Part shown: positions 35,901 through 45,388 of the stretch, in pieces
Layout: every line of letters begins with the position of its first letter
Numbering within the stretch: position 1 is the stretch's first letter
Assembly (NCBI RefSeq): GCF_902459465.1
Contig: NC_047082.1
Location: 9,794,545-9,858,544 of the forward strand
Direction of reading: 5' to 3'
Length of the DNA: 64,000 nt
From: Asterias rubens
Taxonomy: Eukaryota > Echinodermata > Asteroidea > Forcipulatida > Asteriidae
Notes under the pieces: generated by a model
Seen by the model: only the letters and a program-made list of their open reading frames with translations
Database searches by the model: none
What the model was told of the DNA's origin: nothing
Translations under genes and position numbers: made by a program

Positions 35901-38900
35901 TTGCATTTTGGGATTTCAAGTGAAAAAAACTATCAAAGCCTGCTCTTATTACATTTCTTTTTAGGGGGTTAGGGTTAGGATTCTGGAAGATCCAAAATTA
36001 CAGAATTCTTACGAAATCTTGCATTTTGGGGCTTTCAATGTCAAAACGATTACCAGAACCTCCTCTCGTGACATTGCTTTTCAGGGGCATTACGATGGAT
36101 GTAGGTTTAACCAGTTTTGAGACTCCTAATAGAACGGTGACCCTCCTCGACGCCCCCGGTCACAAAGACTTCATCCCCAACATGATCACAGGAGCTGCAC
36201 AGGTTAGTATCTCTTGATCCTGAAACGGCATTTTTGTTTTCTCTTAAATGCACTGGACATTATTGGTAATTTTTGAAAATAATTGTTAGCATAAGGAGCA
36301 ATGGAGAGCTGTGGATGGTATAAAACATTGCAAGAAATGGCTCCCTCTGAAGTGGCGTAATTTTTTAGAAAAAGGGGTAATTTCTCGCTCTAATGTTTGA
36401 AGCCCTTTAGGCATCTGAAAGTTTTTTCTTTTATTATTCTCTCGCAACTTTGATGACCAATTTAACTCAAATTTTCACAGATTTGTTATTGTATGCATAT
36501 GTTGGGATACACCAAATAACCTGGTCTTTGACAAAATATCAAGAAAGGTGTTCGATGCCTTTAATCTGGGGGTGATGTCTCGTCAGTTGTTCCTGAAAAA
36601 CCACGACTGTATTCTAAGGCTTTATGATGTAGCCATCTTAAATACTCTGTTTAGTAGTAGAGACTGATTATAAAAAATTTTATTCAACATTAACTGGCTA
36701 ATATTGTTCTATGTACAGTTCAGATGTTAATATATATTATATCTTCAGCATCCTCGAATATGATAAGTTTTGTTTCAACTCAACAACTATGCTCTACTCA
36801 TCAGTAGAAGACTGAGAAAACCGTACGATTGTTCTATACCATTGATGTCTTTTCTCTTCCTTCTAGGCGGACGTAGCCATCCTGGTCGTCGACGCCACAA
36901 GAGGAGAATTTGAAACTGGATTTGATTCCGGTGGCCAGACAAGAGAACATGCCCTCCTGGTCCGATCGTTAGGGGTGACTCAGCTGGCTGTAGCCATTAA
37001 TAAACTAGACACTGTGGGCTGGTCGGAGGTCAGGTTCAACGAGATTGTAGGCAAGCTGGGACATTTCTTGAAACAGGCTGGTTTTAAGGTAAGTGTTGGC
37101 AGCAATAATCTAGAACTCACTATAACGCTATAAAGCAAGACGAAAAGAGCTGCTCAAAATGTTTACTGGCGAAGAATTGTTCTAACAAGACCGTAACAGT
37201 TTAACTTGATCCCGTTTTTCTTTAAACAAGCATGGTATAAGAGAAGAATGATCCCATATGTACAATTTTGAAATGCATTGTTTCAATTTGTTGTTTTAGG
37301 ATTCCGATGTTCAGTTCATTCCCTGCAGTGGGTTAACGGGTGAAAACCTCAAAGACAGAGCTAAAGAATCTGCCCTGACTGCGTGGTACAAAGGACAGTC
37401 ACTTATGGAACGCATAGGTGAGGAAAAATAGTGAAACTGAAGTAGGTGCAGACTGAATAGTAGCCTTTTGTTAAAGGCCTTTGTGGTTTGAACTGCCTCG
37501 TAGAGCTGCTATCCCAAGCAATTGAAAAGGGAGACCACTCGCGTGAGTCGAGTGGCAAAGGAGGGCCTTTTGCAACCTGTTTGCGCCTTCTTCTTTTGCG
37601 TATTCATATGAATTATGAATTATTCATAATTTGTCTGACATAATCTGTCTGACGATTACCCAAACAAAACGCAGACTTTTCCCAAAAAACGTTTTATAAA
37701 CGAATCCGAGGTGGATGATTGTTGTTTATCCAGGCAGTGTGCAAAATTTCTTAATGTATGCTGACCCGTTGACCCCGTCGCTTCTGATTGGTTTGGACAT
37801 TTAGGAGCAAGTTCGAGTGTGCACAATGGTTAACTAAAAGTTGACCATTTGCACTCGAACCCAGGCTGGTCGACCATTGGTTGACTACTGTGGTCGACCA
37901 TTTGGAACCAGCCTCGAGCCCATGGTTTCTTCACTGGTCCCAACAGCATGTTCCATTCTAACATGTGTAAAGCGCAGAGGGGAACCCTCTAGACTAGACT
38001 TCCAAATGAGTCGTTCGAGTGGGTGCGACACTGCGCATGTACGTTGCTGGTCAGTAGTCAACCACGGGTCGACTAATTGTGCCCACTCGAACTTGCTCTA
38101 GGTTATCAAAAGTCAAGATGTATAAAGAAAAACTTAAGAAACCGCAATCAAGTTGTGAAAGGCTCACGTGCTACGCCACTCGGTGTGTGGTCTTCCTCGC
38201 AGTCACTTGGGATAGTGGCTCTATGAAGCTGTCCACACCATGAAGGCCTTGGCATAAGGCTAACTGAATAGTAGAGATAAATGCAGTCAGGCCTGATATT
38301 CTTTTCACTTAGATCGGTTTCCGGTTTCCTTTGTGGATGATAGTTGGAATTATTTTATGAAAGCCACTGGGGTAAAATGGGTTTAACAATGTCCCTAAAG
38401 TGTGTTCATGGTGAATAATGATAGCTTTGTTTCTTGTTATCCAGACTGTCTGAAAGCTCCAAAGAGACCTGTTGACAAATCTTATCGGCAATGTGTATCG
38501 GATGTATTTAAAGGTAAACCAATTATTATACTTTCTTATTTAGTTCCAGGTTTGGAACAAGAAGTTTGTTTTTCTGAAAAGAAATTTGAACCTTTGCAAT
38601 TCTAGAGCTGTTTCTTACCAACTAGACCACCGAGATTGCCCGTAGCTAGAAGCAGTTCGAATCCCATATTTTACCAGCGGTTACCGCAACAATTTGGTTT
38701 GTGGTTTCGAATCCCACCTATATGCCTGTGAGTTTTTTCACAGAGCTCGGTAAAAGGTCCACTGAGTTTACAGTGTTAATACACATTGGTGTATATGGGT
38801 AAAGCCAAAATTATTATTTTTTATCCCCCATTTTTGTTTTTTTTATGCAAGTGGCCAGACACACAAGGCCTGAAGGCCACTTCAAGGTGTGGGCTACAAT

Positions 38901-41900
38901 TATTTTTTTCCAGATACCGTTGCCACCTACTCCTAGGGCTGAAACAGGGTTACCCCTTTTACAGTCCATACGGCTGTAGGCTTGGGTATCATCAGTCCGA
39001 AGCCTGGCTGGTAGAGCAGAAAGCACAACCTCCCCAATTTTACATAGCAAGTGTCACGACTGGGATTCGAACACACACCCTACTGATCAAACACCAGTGC
39101 TTGAATCCGGTGCTCTTAACCGCTCGGCCATGACACGCCACACGCCTATGCAAGTCTAATAAAACATGAATTATTGTCGGCAGGTATGGGTGCTGGTATC
39201 AGCATAGCCGGTAAGATAGAGTCTGGAGGGGTGCAGGTTGGCGATAAAGTGGTTATTATGCCGGCTGCTGAACATGGACAGGTCAGAGGTCAGTTCAAAT
39301 TCATTTTTCATGAAGCAATTCAAATTTTGTCTTTTCCCTTTTTAAATCCTGCAACTCAAGAGTATGGTTTCAATTTTGTTATTAATAATTCCACTGGCAA
39401 AAAAAAATCCACTGTAAAAAACTCCTCTGAAAATCAGATACCAGATGGAGTTGCCGTATTGTCATAAGAATCAAGTAGTTGACGCTAAAGATCCCAAAAG
39501 AGGATCTTATGTGTCTTATGCTCAGGTTATAGGGACTATGATTTCTTGTTCCGTCCCACTAACCCTTTTGTTATTGGATTCATTCACCCGTCACTTTCTT
39601 GTTCACTTTCAAGCTCATGAAGTTTTTGAGTGCTACCACTACCTTCTTTGTTTCATGCAATTGATTGATTGATGTGCAACAGGTGTTTATATCCATGAAG
39701 AAGAGACGAGGTGGGCATGTGCAGGGGACCATGCAACAGTAGTGGTAACCGGCATAGATCAAGTCAATGTCAGGTAAGATTTTTTTTTATAGGATCTTAA
39801 CCAACAAACTCTTGAAAGAACAAATATTGCTGCTCAAAGTGTGTTCTTTATTAATGAATCAAATTAAAAAAATTGTAATCTTGTTAAAACATTTTCTTCA
39901 GTTTTATTTAGATTTAATGCGGTACCGCTTCTCAGATTCAAATTTGGGGGTCATAAAAACTGTTTTTCCTTTTTTTCTTTTTTCTGTTATCTCAAAATGT
40001 TTAGTACTATCGAAAGCTGCTTTAGGCTTCAAACCAAAAGTTGTTATTTTAAGAGTGATTACCAAATCTATACCTTCTCTTTTTATCTTGTAGTGTCGGT
40101 AGTGTCATGTGTTGTCTGGAGCAGCCTATCCCGGTGACGAGTCGTTTTAGAGCCAGGGTCATCATGTTCAACTTGGACGTACCGGTGACAAGGGGATTCC
40201 CTGTAAGTTTCACAATAATTGAAGGAAAGACCCTTGCACTTATCGAAAAGAGAAGGGGTTCGCCCTGGTGTTCCTGGCTGTGGCTGCTGTATGCGCCATA
40301 GCACCTTGTAAACCCGTATATAAGGTGCTACTTAATTTGGTCTCAGAATTCATCACTGCAATAACCTATCTTTCTGAAAGTTTGTATATCTCAGCGCCTT
40401 GGGTACCTTTTTAGGTAGATATGTGCGCTGTATAAGACTTCAATATTATTATTGTTATTATCTATATTTGAAAGCAAATACAAAGATAATTTTGACATCA
40501 CCATTTTGTCATTTTTCAAACTTGTTTCAAAATTGTAGATGAAAGAGAGAACAAAATCGGAAAATTAAATTTAAATTTTTTTTCACAATTGATAGGTGGT
40601 ACTTCATTACCAGGCTGATAGTGAACCAGCCGTTGTTCGTAAACTCATCAGTACTCTACACAAGAGTACCGGGGAAATTCTGCAAAAGAGGCCAAAGTAA
40701 GTTCGGTCAGATTTGTAATATTTGAAGCTTATTTTAAGACATCAGACATAAGAAAACCTTATTAATCTAAAAAAAAAAAATTGCATTGCTCGCAAAAGTT
40801 TAAAAAGCACCACAAATATCGAAAAGAAACAACAGGCAGATACAAAAATAGCTTTAAAGTATCAATGCACACAGATTTAAGAATAAAACCTCCCAGTGCA
40901 GTAGGTAAGAGAAATAACTAGGGGTTTGGCTTTGGGGTTTTTTGGTGTGTTTTTTGTGTTTTTAAAAGAAAAAAACCTTGTTGAACAAATTTGTGTGCTT
41001 CCAGATGCATTATAAAAGGCTTCAAGCCTCAAGTCTTTTAAAGTTTGAGTGAGAAATTACCTCTGTCTCAACAACTCTGCTACTTCAGAGGGAACTGTTT
41101 CTCACAATGTTTTAAACTATCAAAAGCTCTAAAGTGCTCATTACCAATTAAGTTTTTTATCCTAACAATTATTTTGAGTAATATAACTACCAATAGTGTC
41201 CTTTGCCCCTAAGTGATACATGTTTCCATGATTTACTTTCGACACCTAACCTCTTCTTCTAGGTGTCTTACGAAGCAGAGTAATGCCATAATAGAGATAG
41301 AGACAAGCAGGCCTGTCTGCCTAGAACTGTATAAAGACTACAAAGATTTAGGACGATTTATGCTCAGATACAGCGGCTCGACGATTGGTGCTGGCGTTGT
41401 AATTGAGGTAGGTTAATTATTTGACATATAAACTGAGATTGTTTTCTTTTATCCTGTCTGCGTCTGTATTATCAGTCTTAATGCCAAGTCACAAAGGCCC
41501 GATAGCGAGAGAAAAACGATAACGATAAAAATGCCTGCCCTCAATTGGTTGAAATACCCCATGCAGAACACGCCCATGCTCATTCAACCAATTGAGGGCG
41601 TGCATTTTGATCGTTATCGTTTTCGTTCTCGTTATCGGGGCTTGTGTGACTTGGCCTTTAATCTATGAGCAAGTTCGACTGCACACCATGGTTTACTTAA
41701 AAGTTGTCTATTTTGCTTAAACCCAGGCTGGTAGACCATTGTCTGATCATAGTGTCTGCGGTTGGATCAACACTTTAACATGCATAAAAGCTTAGGCTGC
41801 CCTTAGCAACAGCCGAAGCCACCAACTCAGACACGGCTATAGTCTTGTATTTCACCGTTTCAAAAATAATGTAAGAATTGTTATGCTTTCTTTTACAGAT

Positions 41901-41910
41901 CAAGAGCTAG
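23936..41910 (+). CDS. HBS1L: HBS1-like translational GTPase, long isoform (18 exons, 727 aa)
   Basis: Partner of Pelota in no-go and non-stop decay; a GTPase of the eRF3/eEF1A family that binds stalled ribosomes in the cytoplasm. Exons: 23936-23978, 25464-25532, 26076-26249, 27079-27264, 33000-33255, 33941-34070, 34766-34894, 35482-35588, 36085-36202, 36867-37088, 37300-37417, 38445-38513, 39184-39288, 39683-39773, 40094-40202, 40596-40696, 41263-41407, 41899-41910. All are GT-AG and all joins are in frame. The start [20 protein letters not shown] matches the conserved N-terminus; exons 3-4 hold the HBS1 N-terminal helical domain. G motifs: GHVDAGKS at residues 310-317, RGIT with Thr368, DAPGH 387-391, NKLD 449-452. 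C-terminal beta-barrels follow, ending GGVVIEIKS-like (GAGVVIEIKS, stop). The vertebrate protein is about 684 aa. A second, shorter-transcript isoform uses the exon at 28,037-29,871. Confidence 0.95.
24121..24244. repeat. 16-bp minisatellite AACTCGGTCCCAAGTC (left array)
   Basis: About eight units in HBS1L intron 1. The reverse-complement array is at 24,899-25,004, so the two form a large inverted repeat. The 'LGPKSTRSQ'-type open frames across them are repeat artefacts. Confidence 0.95.
24245..24898. other. Spacer between the inverted minisatellite arrays (intronic)
   Basis: AT-rich sequence with a (TAA)n run near 24,717-24,745 and a pyrimidine-rich ccctcccgccctccctcccg just before the right array. 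No gene seen. Confidence 0.6.
24899..25004. repeat. 16-bp minisatellite, inverted right array (TTGGGACCGAGTTGAC)
   Basis: About six to seven units that are the exact reverse complement of the left array at 24,121-24,244. A (CA)n microsatellite follows at 25,102-25,123. Confidence 0.95.
25192..25255. repeat. Half copy of the hAT-like GGATAACTTTCCGTATGG element
   Basis: ggataactttccgtatggcg, ccaccattttttcactcatt, then tttacaaaaagggatatctc; the mirrored right arm is missing. Complete copies are at 46,722-46,853 and 58,131-58,268. Confidence 0.75.
25915..26010 (-). mobile_element. tRNA-Leu-like SINE head, family C
   Basis: On the minus strand it reads gagtcgtggccgagcggata, agagcaccagaatcaagctc, then tgtgttcgggtctcggtcat: a box A (tggccgagcgg) and box B region. 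The copy at 39,050-39,137 is better preserved. It lies in HBS1L intron 2. Confidence 0.65.
26352..26741. mobile_element. TTAA-flanked MITE, family 1 (well preserved)
   Basis: TTAA on both sides, termini aaaggcagtggacaccagtg and aatagtgtccactggcttt, internal gagacctcaagtttagaatt palindrome. It lies in HBS1L intron 3. Confidence 0.85.
27439..27800. mobile_element. TTAA-flanked MITE, family 3 (AAAGGATTTGGGTACCTTTT)
   Basis: TTAA at both ends. The two arms mirror each other through gaagataatgatagtggaaa ... tttctactatcattatcttc, and the centre holds a near-perfect attttcgtctcatgagacga hairpin. Other copies: 44,803-45,018, 60,413-60,600 (half) and 63,355-63,707. It lies in HBS1L just upstream of the alternative last exon. 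Confidence 0.85.
28037..29871 (+). CDS. HBS1L: Alternative terminal exon of HBS1L: SKI7-like isoform (exosome-SKI adaptor)
   Basis: A single 606-codon open frame inside the HBS1L intron, by far the longest in the window. Joined after exon 4 (27,264, phase 1) the frame continues if the exon starts at 28,037 (768 aa in all) or 28,094 (749 aa); the acceptor is uncertain. It carries no GTPase domain. Residues near the C-terminus (about 570-590 of the frame) read [18 protein letters not shown], which matches the conserved C-terminal motif of human HBS1L variant 3, as I recall it (FDF-x-TPSPDD-I/V-V). That variant is the functional SKI7 linking the cytoplasmic exosome to the SKI helicase complex. 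Also visible: [10 protein letters not shown] upstream of a basic stretch, and eight or nine Leu-Ser-rich repeats of the form S-L-S-x-L-A-x-x-H-L-S. The rest is low-complexity and probably disordered. It ends KSKGKKK, stop. An ATTAAA lies 40 bp downstream. Confidence 0.88.
29911..29916 (+). terminator. Candidate poly(A) signal (ATTAAA) for the SKI7-like isoform
   Basis: The common AATAAA variant ATTAAA sits 40 bp after the stop codon of the alternative exon. Position is plausible; 3'-end reads would be needed to confirm. Confidence 0.45.
29925..30080 (-). mobile_element. tRNA-derived SINE, family B
   Basis: On the minus strand: caacctcggtagtctagttg, gtaagacactgctctagaat, gggtcatgggttcgaatccc, then cctgtgatattttttcacag and the tail with acacatcggtgtatgggtag. 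This is the best-preserved copy of the family here, directly after the SKI7-like exon. Confidence 0.8.
30645..31028. mobile_element. TTAA-flanked MITE, family 2 (AAAGCTATTGGACCCTTTCGG)
   Basis: TTAA at both ends; left terminus agctattggaccctttcggt, right ccgaaagggtcc followed by an A-run. The centre has a taattctcgttaacgagaat hairpin. Further copies: 43,079-43,452 and 52,414-52,576 (half). Confidence 0.85.
31029..32082. other. HBS1L intron 4 sequence; nothing recognised
   Basis: AT-rich intron. Small ttgattgattgatt runs near 31,310-31,340 and a short hairpin near 31,511-31,540 (gtagcatttaatgctac). No exon or known repeat family seen. Confidence 0.5.
32083..32640 (-). mobile_element. SINE family B copy followed by a family C composite repeat
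   Basis: 32,083-32,270 carries the whole family B order on the minus strand (accgaggtggtctagttgtg ... acatctttggtgtaatgg ... cccaatgcaaaac-like). 32,300-32,640 has the dispersed gcgcatttcacaataaccat / cattgggcatataacattcc / agctccccggggagtgtaca block, ending in the tRNA-Leu-like cactcggccatgacaccc. The second block recurs at 34,370-34,740, 48,040-48,200 and 13,060-13,260. Confidence 0.7.
33740..33904. mobile_element. Partial TTAA MITE, family 1, beside HBS1L exon 6
   Basis: Retains tcaaaaactatgttacttca, gagggagctgtttctctcac and the right terminus tgtccagtgccttaa. The left half is gone. It ends 36 bp before the exon that starts at 33,941, so it occupies the branch-point region. Confidence 0.7.
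34370..34740 (-). repeat. Dispersed family C composite repeat
   Basis: A (TAA)n/(ATT)n hairpin at 34,366-34,460, then the ggtcactgggccatttaatt / tcagctccctgggaagttgc block and a truncated tgtcatggccgggatttgaa tRNA-like end. Lies in HBS1L intron 6. Confidence 0.65.
34979..35223. repeat. Complete GGGGCCAATTTCATAGAGCTGCTTAAGC foldback element
   Basis: Left arm ggggccaatttcatagagct and right arm agctctatgaaattgggcca are reverse complements, both continuing into gcttaagcaaaa. A well-preserved copy of the family first seen at 613. Lies in HBS1L intron 7. Confidence 0.8.
36244..36564. mobile_element. TTAA-flanked MITE, family 1 (diverged)
   Basis: TTAAATGCACTGGACATTAT to ggtgttcgatgcctttaa; internal part shortened. 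Lies in HBS1L intron 9. Confidence 0.75.
37495..38270. mobile_element. Inverted-repeat element with a second element nested inside
   Basis: Outer arms: gtagagctgctatcccaagc ... gagaccactcgcgtgagtcg at the left and ctcagtcacttgggatagtg-like ... tagtggctctatgaagct at the right. Inside, 37,803-38,103 has its own arms (gagcaagttcgagtgtgcac and tgtgcccactcgaacttgct) and internal gttgactactgtggtcgacc. A fragment of the inner element recurs at 41,668-41,790. Lies in HBS1L intron 11. Confidence 0.7.
38580..39140. mobile_element. Cluster of SINE fragments (families B and C)
   Basis: 38,585-38,660 is a minus-strand family B head and 38,700-38,830 a plus-strand body and tail (tatatgcctgtgagtttttt, acacattggtgtatatgggt). 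38,990-39,137 is a minus-strand family C head reading tgtcatggccgagcggttaa, gagcaccggattcaagcact, tgtgtgttcgaatcccagtc: the cleanest tRNA-Leu-like copy here. It ends about 45 bp before HBS1L exon 13. Confidence 0.75.
40965..41212. mobile_element. Partial TTAA MITE, family 1
   Basis: Keeps tgtgtgcttccagatgcatt, ctacttcagagggaactgtt and accaatagtgtcctttgccc. It ends about 50 bp before HBS1L exon 17. Confidence 0.65.
41491..41655. repeat. Palindromic MITE, about 165 bp (CACAAGGCCCGATAACGAG ends)
   Basis: Left arm aagtcacaaaggcccgatag with cgagagaaaaacgataacga and right arm tcgttatcgttttcgttctc with gttatcggggcttgtgtgac; central caattggttgaa / ttcaaccaattg. Sits in the last HBS1L intron. Confidence 0.8.
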
Positions 41911-42540
41911 TCAAACAGAAACTGATGCAGTTGGCCACCTTCTTGTCCAGTATACATAACACCCCCTCTCTGATAATGGAATTCCCCCTCTCCTTTTACG
42001 CTTCTGTTGAAAAATGAGTAAACAAAATCAAGAGGCAAACTTATTTTTCTGTACTAGAAGACAAGAAGGTACAACCACCATTTAGAAATTTTAATTCTTC
42101 CAAATATATTTTCCCTTTCTTTTTAAAAAATGAAATTTTAAGAGAGGACTTTTTGTCATATGATGTTTTTTTGTTCTTTCTTCTTCTTCCTCAAAAAATG
42201 TATTTTTTTCTCTTCCTGAAACAAAGTGAACATAATTTGTATACATTATCCTGTATCTTTGTGTTGTGACCATAAGACATTTGTATTTTAGACAAATCTT
42301 GAATGTAGAATTTCAGTTTTTCTTTTTAAATGCAAATCAAATTTGCTGGTAAATTAGAAAAATGGGCTTTCCTTATGGCTATGTGAATCTAATTTGAGGC
42401 AAACATTTTGTTTGAAAATGTTTGGAGGCAGTTGCTCGATAATTGTTGGTAAATCTGTTTAATCATCCATAATCCGAAGCTCTGAAAGGTTAAGATCCCA
42501 CTAAAAAAGAGTAAAAGGTTAAAAAGTATAGATATCACTT

Positions 42541-42890
42541 TTAATGTCAAAGACCAGTCTTCGTACTTCTGTGTATCTAAACATCTAAACAAATAGCAAA
42601 CCTGTGAAAATTTGAGCTCAATTGGTCATCAAAGTTGCGAGATAATATTGAAAGAAAAAAATACTCTTTTGTGTGCTTTCAGATGCTTGATTTTGAGACC
42701 TCAAATTCTAAAAGGGTCTCAAAATCAAATTCGCGGAAAATTACTTCTTTCTTGAAAACTACTCCACTTCAGAGGGAGCCATTTCTCACAATGTTTGATA
42801 CTATCGACTTCTCCCCATTACTCGTTACCAAGTAAGATTTTATGCCAATAATTATTTTGAGTAATTACCAATAGTGTCCACAGCCTTTAA
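42541..42890. mobile_element. TTAA-flanked MITE, family 1
   Basis: TTAATGTCAAAGACCAGTCT at the left (terminal 20 bp lost) and accaatagtgtccacagcct with TTAA at the right. The internal gagacctcaaattctaaaag stretch is retained. Confidence 0.75.
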
Positions 42891-43078
42891 AGCGGCAAAC
42901 ATCTTGTGACTACTACAGGATGGCACATACGGTTTGGTACATTTTGTAAAAAGAAATCTGTGGATAAACATTTCATATTTTTTTCACATGAAAAGATATT
43001 TAGAATGTGTTTTTATTCAAAGCAATAGGTGACGTTGTAATAAAAAGAAAGCATAATGAAGACGATGTCTTACACCTA

Positions 43079-43452
43079 TTAAAGCCATTGGACCCTTTCG
43101 GTAAACAGTATTGTCCAAGGCCCACACTTCGTGTATCACAAGTTATATATAAAATAACAAACCTGTGATAATTTAGGCTAAATCGGTCATCGGAGTCGGG
43201 AGAAAATAACGTGAAAACCCATCCTTGCATCCGCGCGTTTCGCCGTGTCATGACATGTGTTTAAAATAAATCTGTAATTCTCGCTATCGAGTGTTGATAT
43301 TGTTTTAATGTTTTCTCAAAAAGTACAGCATTTCACGGTATAACATTTCAAGAGAAGTCTTTCACCACTACCTTCTGTAAACCCTGTAAGTTATTTGTAA
43401 ATCTGTGAACTTTTTTTGTTTTTTCTGTACCGAAAGGGTCCAATGGCTTTAA
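43079..43452. mobile_element. TTAA-flanked MITE, family 2 (complete)
   Basis: TTAA on both sides; termini agccattggaccctttcggt and accgaaagggtccaatggct are exact reverse complements over their length. Best copy of this family here. Confidence 0.9.
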
Positions 43453-43927
43453 AAGATCTGTATACATTGTACATGAAATTGGATTTATTTGGCCGTTTAT
43501 TTGGCCACACAATGTAATAATCATGAAAGCTATAAATAATAAAAACACCCAATGCTAAATTTAATCAAAAAGATACATTGTATTATTGCTATCTCAAAAC
43601 TGTTAGTGTTATATTTACACAACAAGAGTACTAACAATATATTGTTACACTCTACAAATGACGGAAACTTTTGAGAGACTCTGTTTGTTGGAAGCCTTTG
43701 ACTAAGATCTATATTGAGACTCCCCTAATGTTACATCTGGAATCAAAATAATAGCACAGAGTACTTATAAAGTACACACTTCCTAGACGGCACTAGATGG
43801 CGCTGGACGAAAGAACAATTCACAAACAAATTAATGAACTCCGAACAGTTCAGTCTTCAAATGTTTCTTGAATTTCATCAGTGAGTGAGACTAATGGATC
43901 TCTGGAGTGAGTTTGTTCCAAACAAAA

Positions 43928-45388
43928 CTATTTTGAGTCTGAGTTAATCAATAAAACTGCCCTTCCAGCTCCCAAGAATTTCCTCTTCTTCCCTTTCTCC
44001 TTTGTCTTATCCTTTCCCTTCTTCTCTTTCTCTTGCTCTTTTTGTTTCCTCGCCTCTTCCTCTCTGTGTCTTCTTTTCTCCTCTTCCTGTCGCTCTCGTT
44101 CCTCCAGGTCCAGCTTTTCCTGCTGTTCTCTCTCCTTACGAATCACATCTTCCCACGCGGCCCTACAACATAGGAACAATCACAGGTGCTTATCACTAGC
44201 AGCATGATAATGGTGGCTTCTTGAGCCCTTTCCACCAGGAACCGAAAACCAATTACAATCGTTTTGGGCGCCAGTTGTCTTTCCCAAAGGTTGTTGCGAT
44301 TTCTTGACAAACATTCACACAATCACAAACATCGCGTTCTCAGCGATCCTCGTGCATGCGAGATCGCACTGTGCTCTGCCAGTACTCCGTTTAGGGTAAT
44401 GTATTTGCGATCGCTTTCTTGACACATAAGAAACAAACAAACAAAATCAGGAGAAACTTACATTTTCAGGAATTCAACACAATCATGCTGTCCATAGACT
44501 GCAGCCACATCTCTTGCTGTGTCACCGCAGCAATCTTTTATCTCTATATTGGCTCCGAGTTTATGTAAGGTTTTAAGTGCACCAATCTTGCCGAGTTCTG
44601 CAGAAAAATGTGCTGGTGTCCATCCACTGTCTGTGACGGCATCGATATTGGCTCCGTAGTCAACAAGAACGCGAATACTTTCTCCATGACCTTGGTTTGT
44701 AAATTGGTGAAGGAAAAGTGAGTTCATTACTTTGAGACATTACTCTGTTGGTAGGCCTACCTTTCGCCTTGTAAGTGTTTATAAACAATGAAAGATGACT
44801 TGTCAAATTTAACAATGTCATGAAAATTACTTTAGCTGCATGTAAAAACGTATTTTCATGACATTGTTTTTCTTAATTTCTCAAAAACTACAGCACCTCA
44901 GCAACTAATATTTTCAGGTACGCTTTCTACTATCATTATCTTCAATCGGTGCAAGTTTAATGTAAATCTGTGGACATTGTGTTTTGTGTTACAAAAAGTA
45001 CCCAAATCCTTGAAGGTACGATTGAAGATGTGAATTTTTTTTCAATGTGTAAGGCCGTGTCCGAAACGGCGACTTCGGCTACAGCTACGGCTAGATCGCG
45101 CGCGTCTGCCTATTCTTCAACACTGGTAGACGCGCTGATCTAGACGTAGCTGTAGCCGAAGTCGTCGTTTCGGACACACCCTAAGCCTCCACTGCCCACC
45201 TACTGGGTTATTCCTGAATGATCAAAAGAACACCTTTTGGCAAAGTTACCTTTTATGGCAGCCCAGTGTAATGGAGTCCTGTCGTGCCACTCTGCATCTT
45301 TCTGATTCACGTCATACTTGCCAAGATTCAAGAGATTTAAGATCTGTTCGCTGTCTCCCGCTGCTGCCGCCTCATGAACCTCACTCAT
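43928..45388 (-). CDS. ANKRD66: ANKRD66, ankyrin repeat domain protein (3 exons, about 200 aa)
   Basis: Exons in transcript order: 45388-45250, 44690-44462, 44162-43928. GT-AG junctions are phase 1 and phase 2 and the frame is continuous for 200 aa. The start MSEVHEAAAAGDSEQILNLL and the block DRTPLHWAAIKG match what I know of vertebrate ANKRD66, as do DSGWTPAHFSAELGKIGALK and GDTARDVAAVYGQHDCVEFL: about three ankyrin repeats over residues 1-120. The last exon is a highly charged Glu/Arg/Lys helix (about residues 125-185, repeated REE and KEKE units), probably a single long helix or coiled coil, then KKRKFLGAGRAVLL. The upstream in-frame ATG at 45,403 would add five residues; the shorter start fits the family better. 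Function is not established. It is convergent with HBS1L and divergent from VHL. Confidence 0.88.
44803..45018. mobile_element. TTAA-type MITE, family 3 (truncated left arm)
   Basis: gtcatgaaaattactttagc / gtattttcatgacattgttt hairpin centre, then ctactatcattatcttcaat and agtacccaaatccttga at the right. It lies in ANKRD66 intron 1. Confidence 0.75.
45055..45183. repeat. Palindromic MITE, about 130 bp (GTGTCCGAAACGGCGACTTC)
   Basis: Left arm gtgtccgaaacggcgacttc with ggctacagctacggctagat and right arm atctagacgtagctgtagcc with gaagtcgtcgtttcggacac. It is a nearly perfect foldback. Half copies at 35,337 and a diverged one at 15,405. Located in ANKRD66 intron 1. Confidence 0.85.

Larger units (their letters stand above)
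41911..43927. other. HBS1L 3' UTR and convergent intergenic region with ANKRD66
   Basis: HBS1L (+) and ANKRD66 (-) end towards each other, about 2.0 kb apart. The space holds a family 1 MITE (42,541-42,890) and a family 2 MITE (43,079-43,452). Minus-strand AATAAA motifs at about 43,484 and 43,496 are possible ANKRD66 poly(A) signals. No clear plus-strand AATAAA was found close to the HBS1L stop. Confidence 0.55.

Noticed and set aside
39050-39137. Functional tRNA-Leu gene
   Set aside because: Box A and B are good, but the stems are imperfect and several dispersed copies share the same flanks, so it is a SINE.
41668-41790. Possible additional HBS1L exon
   Set aside because: The sequence is a fragment of the GAGCAAGTTCGA element also found at 37,803-38,103; the frame already joins 41,407 to 41,899.
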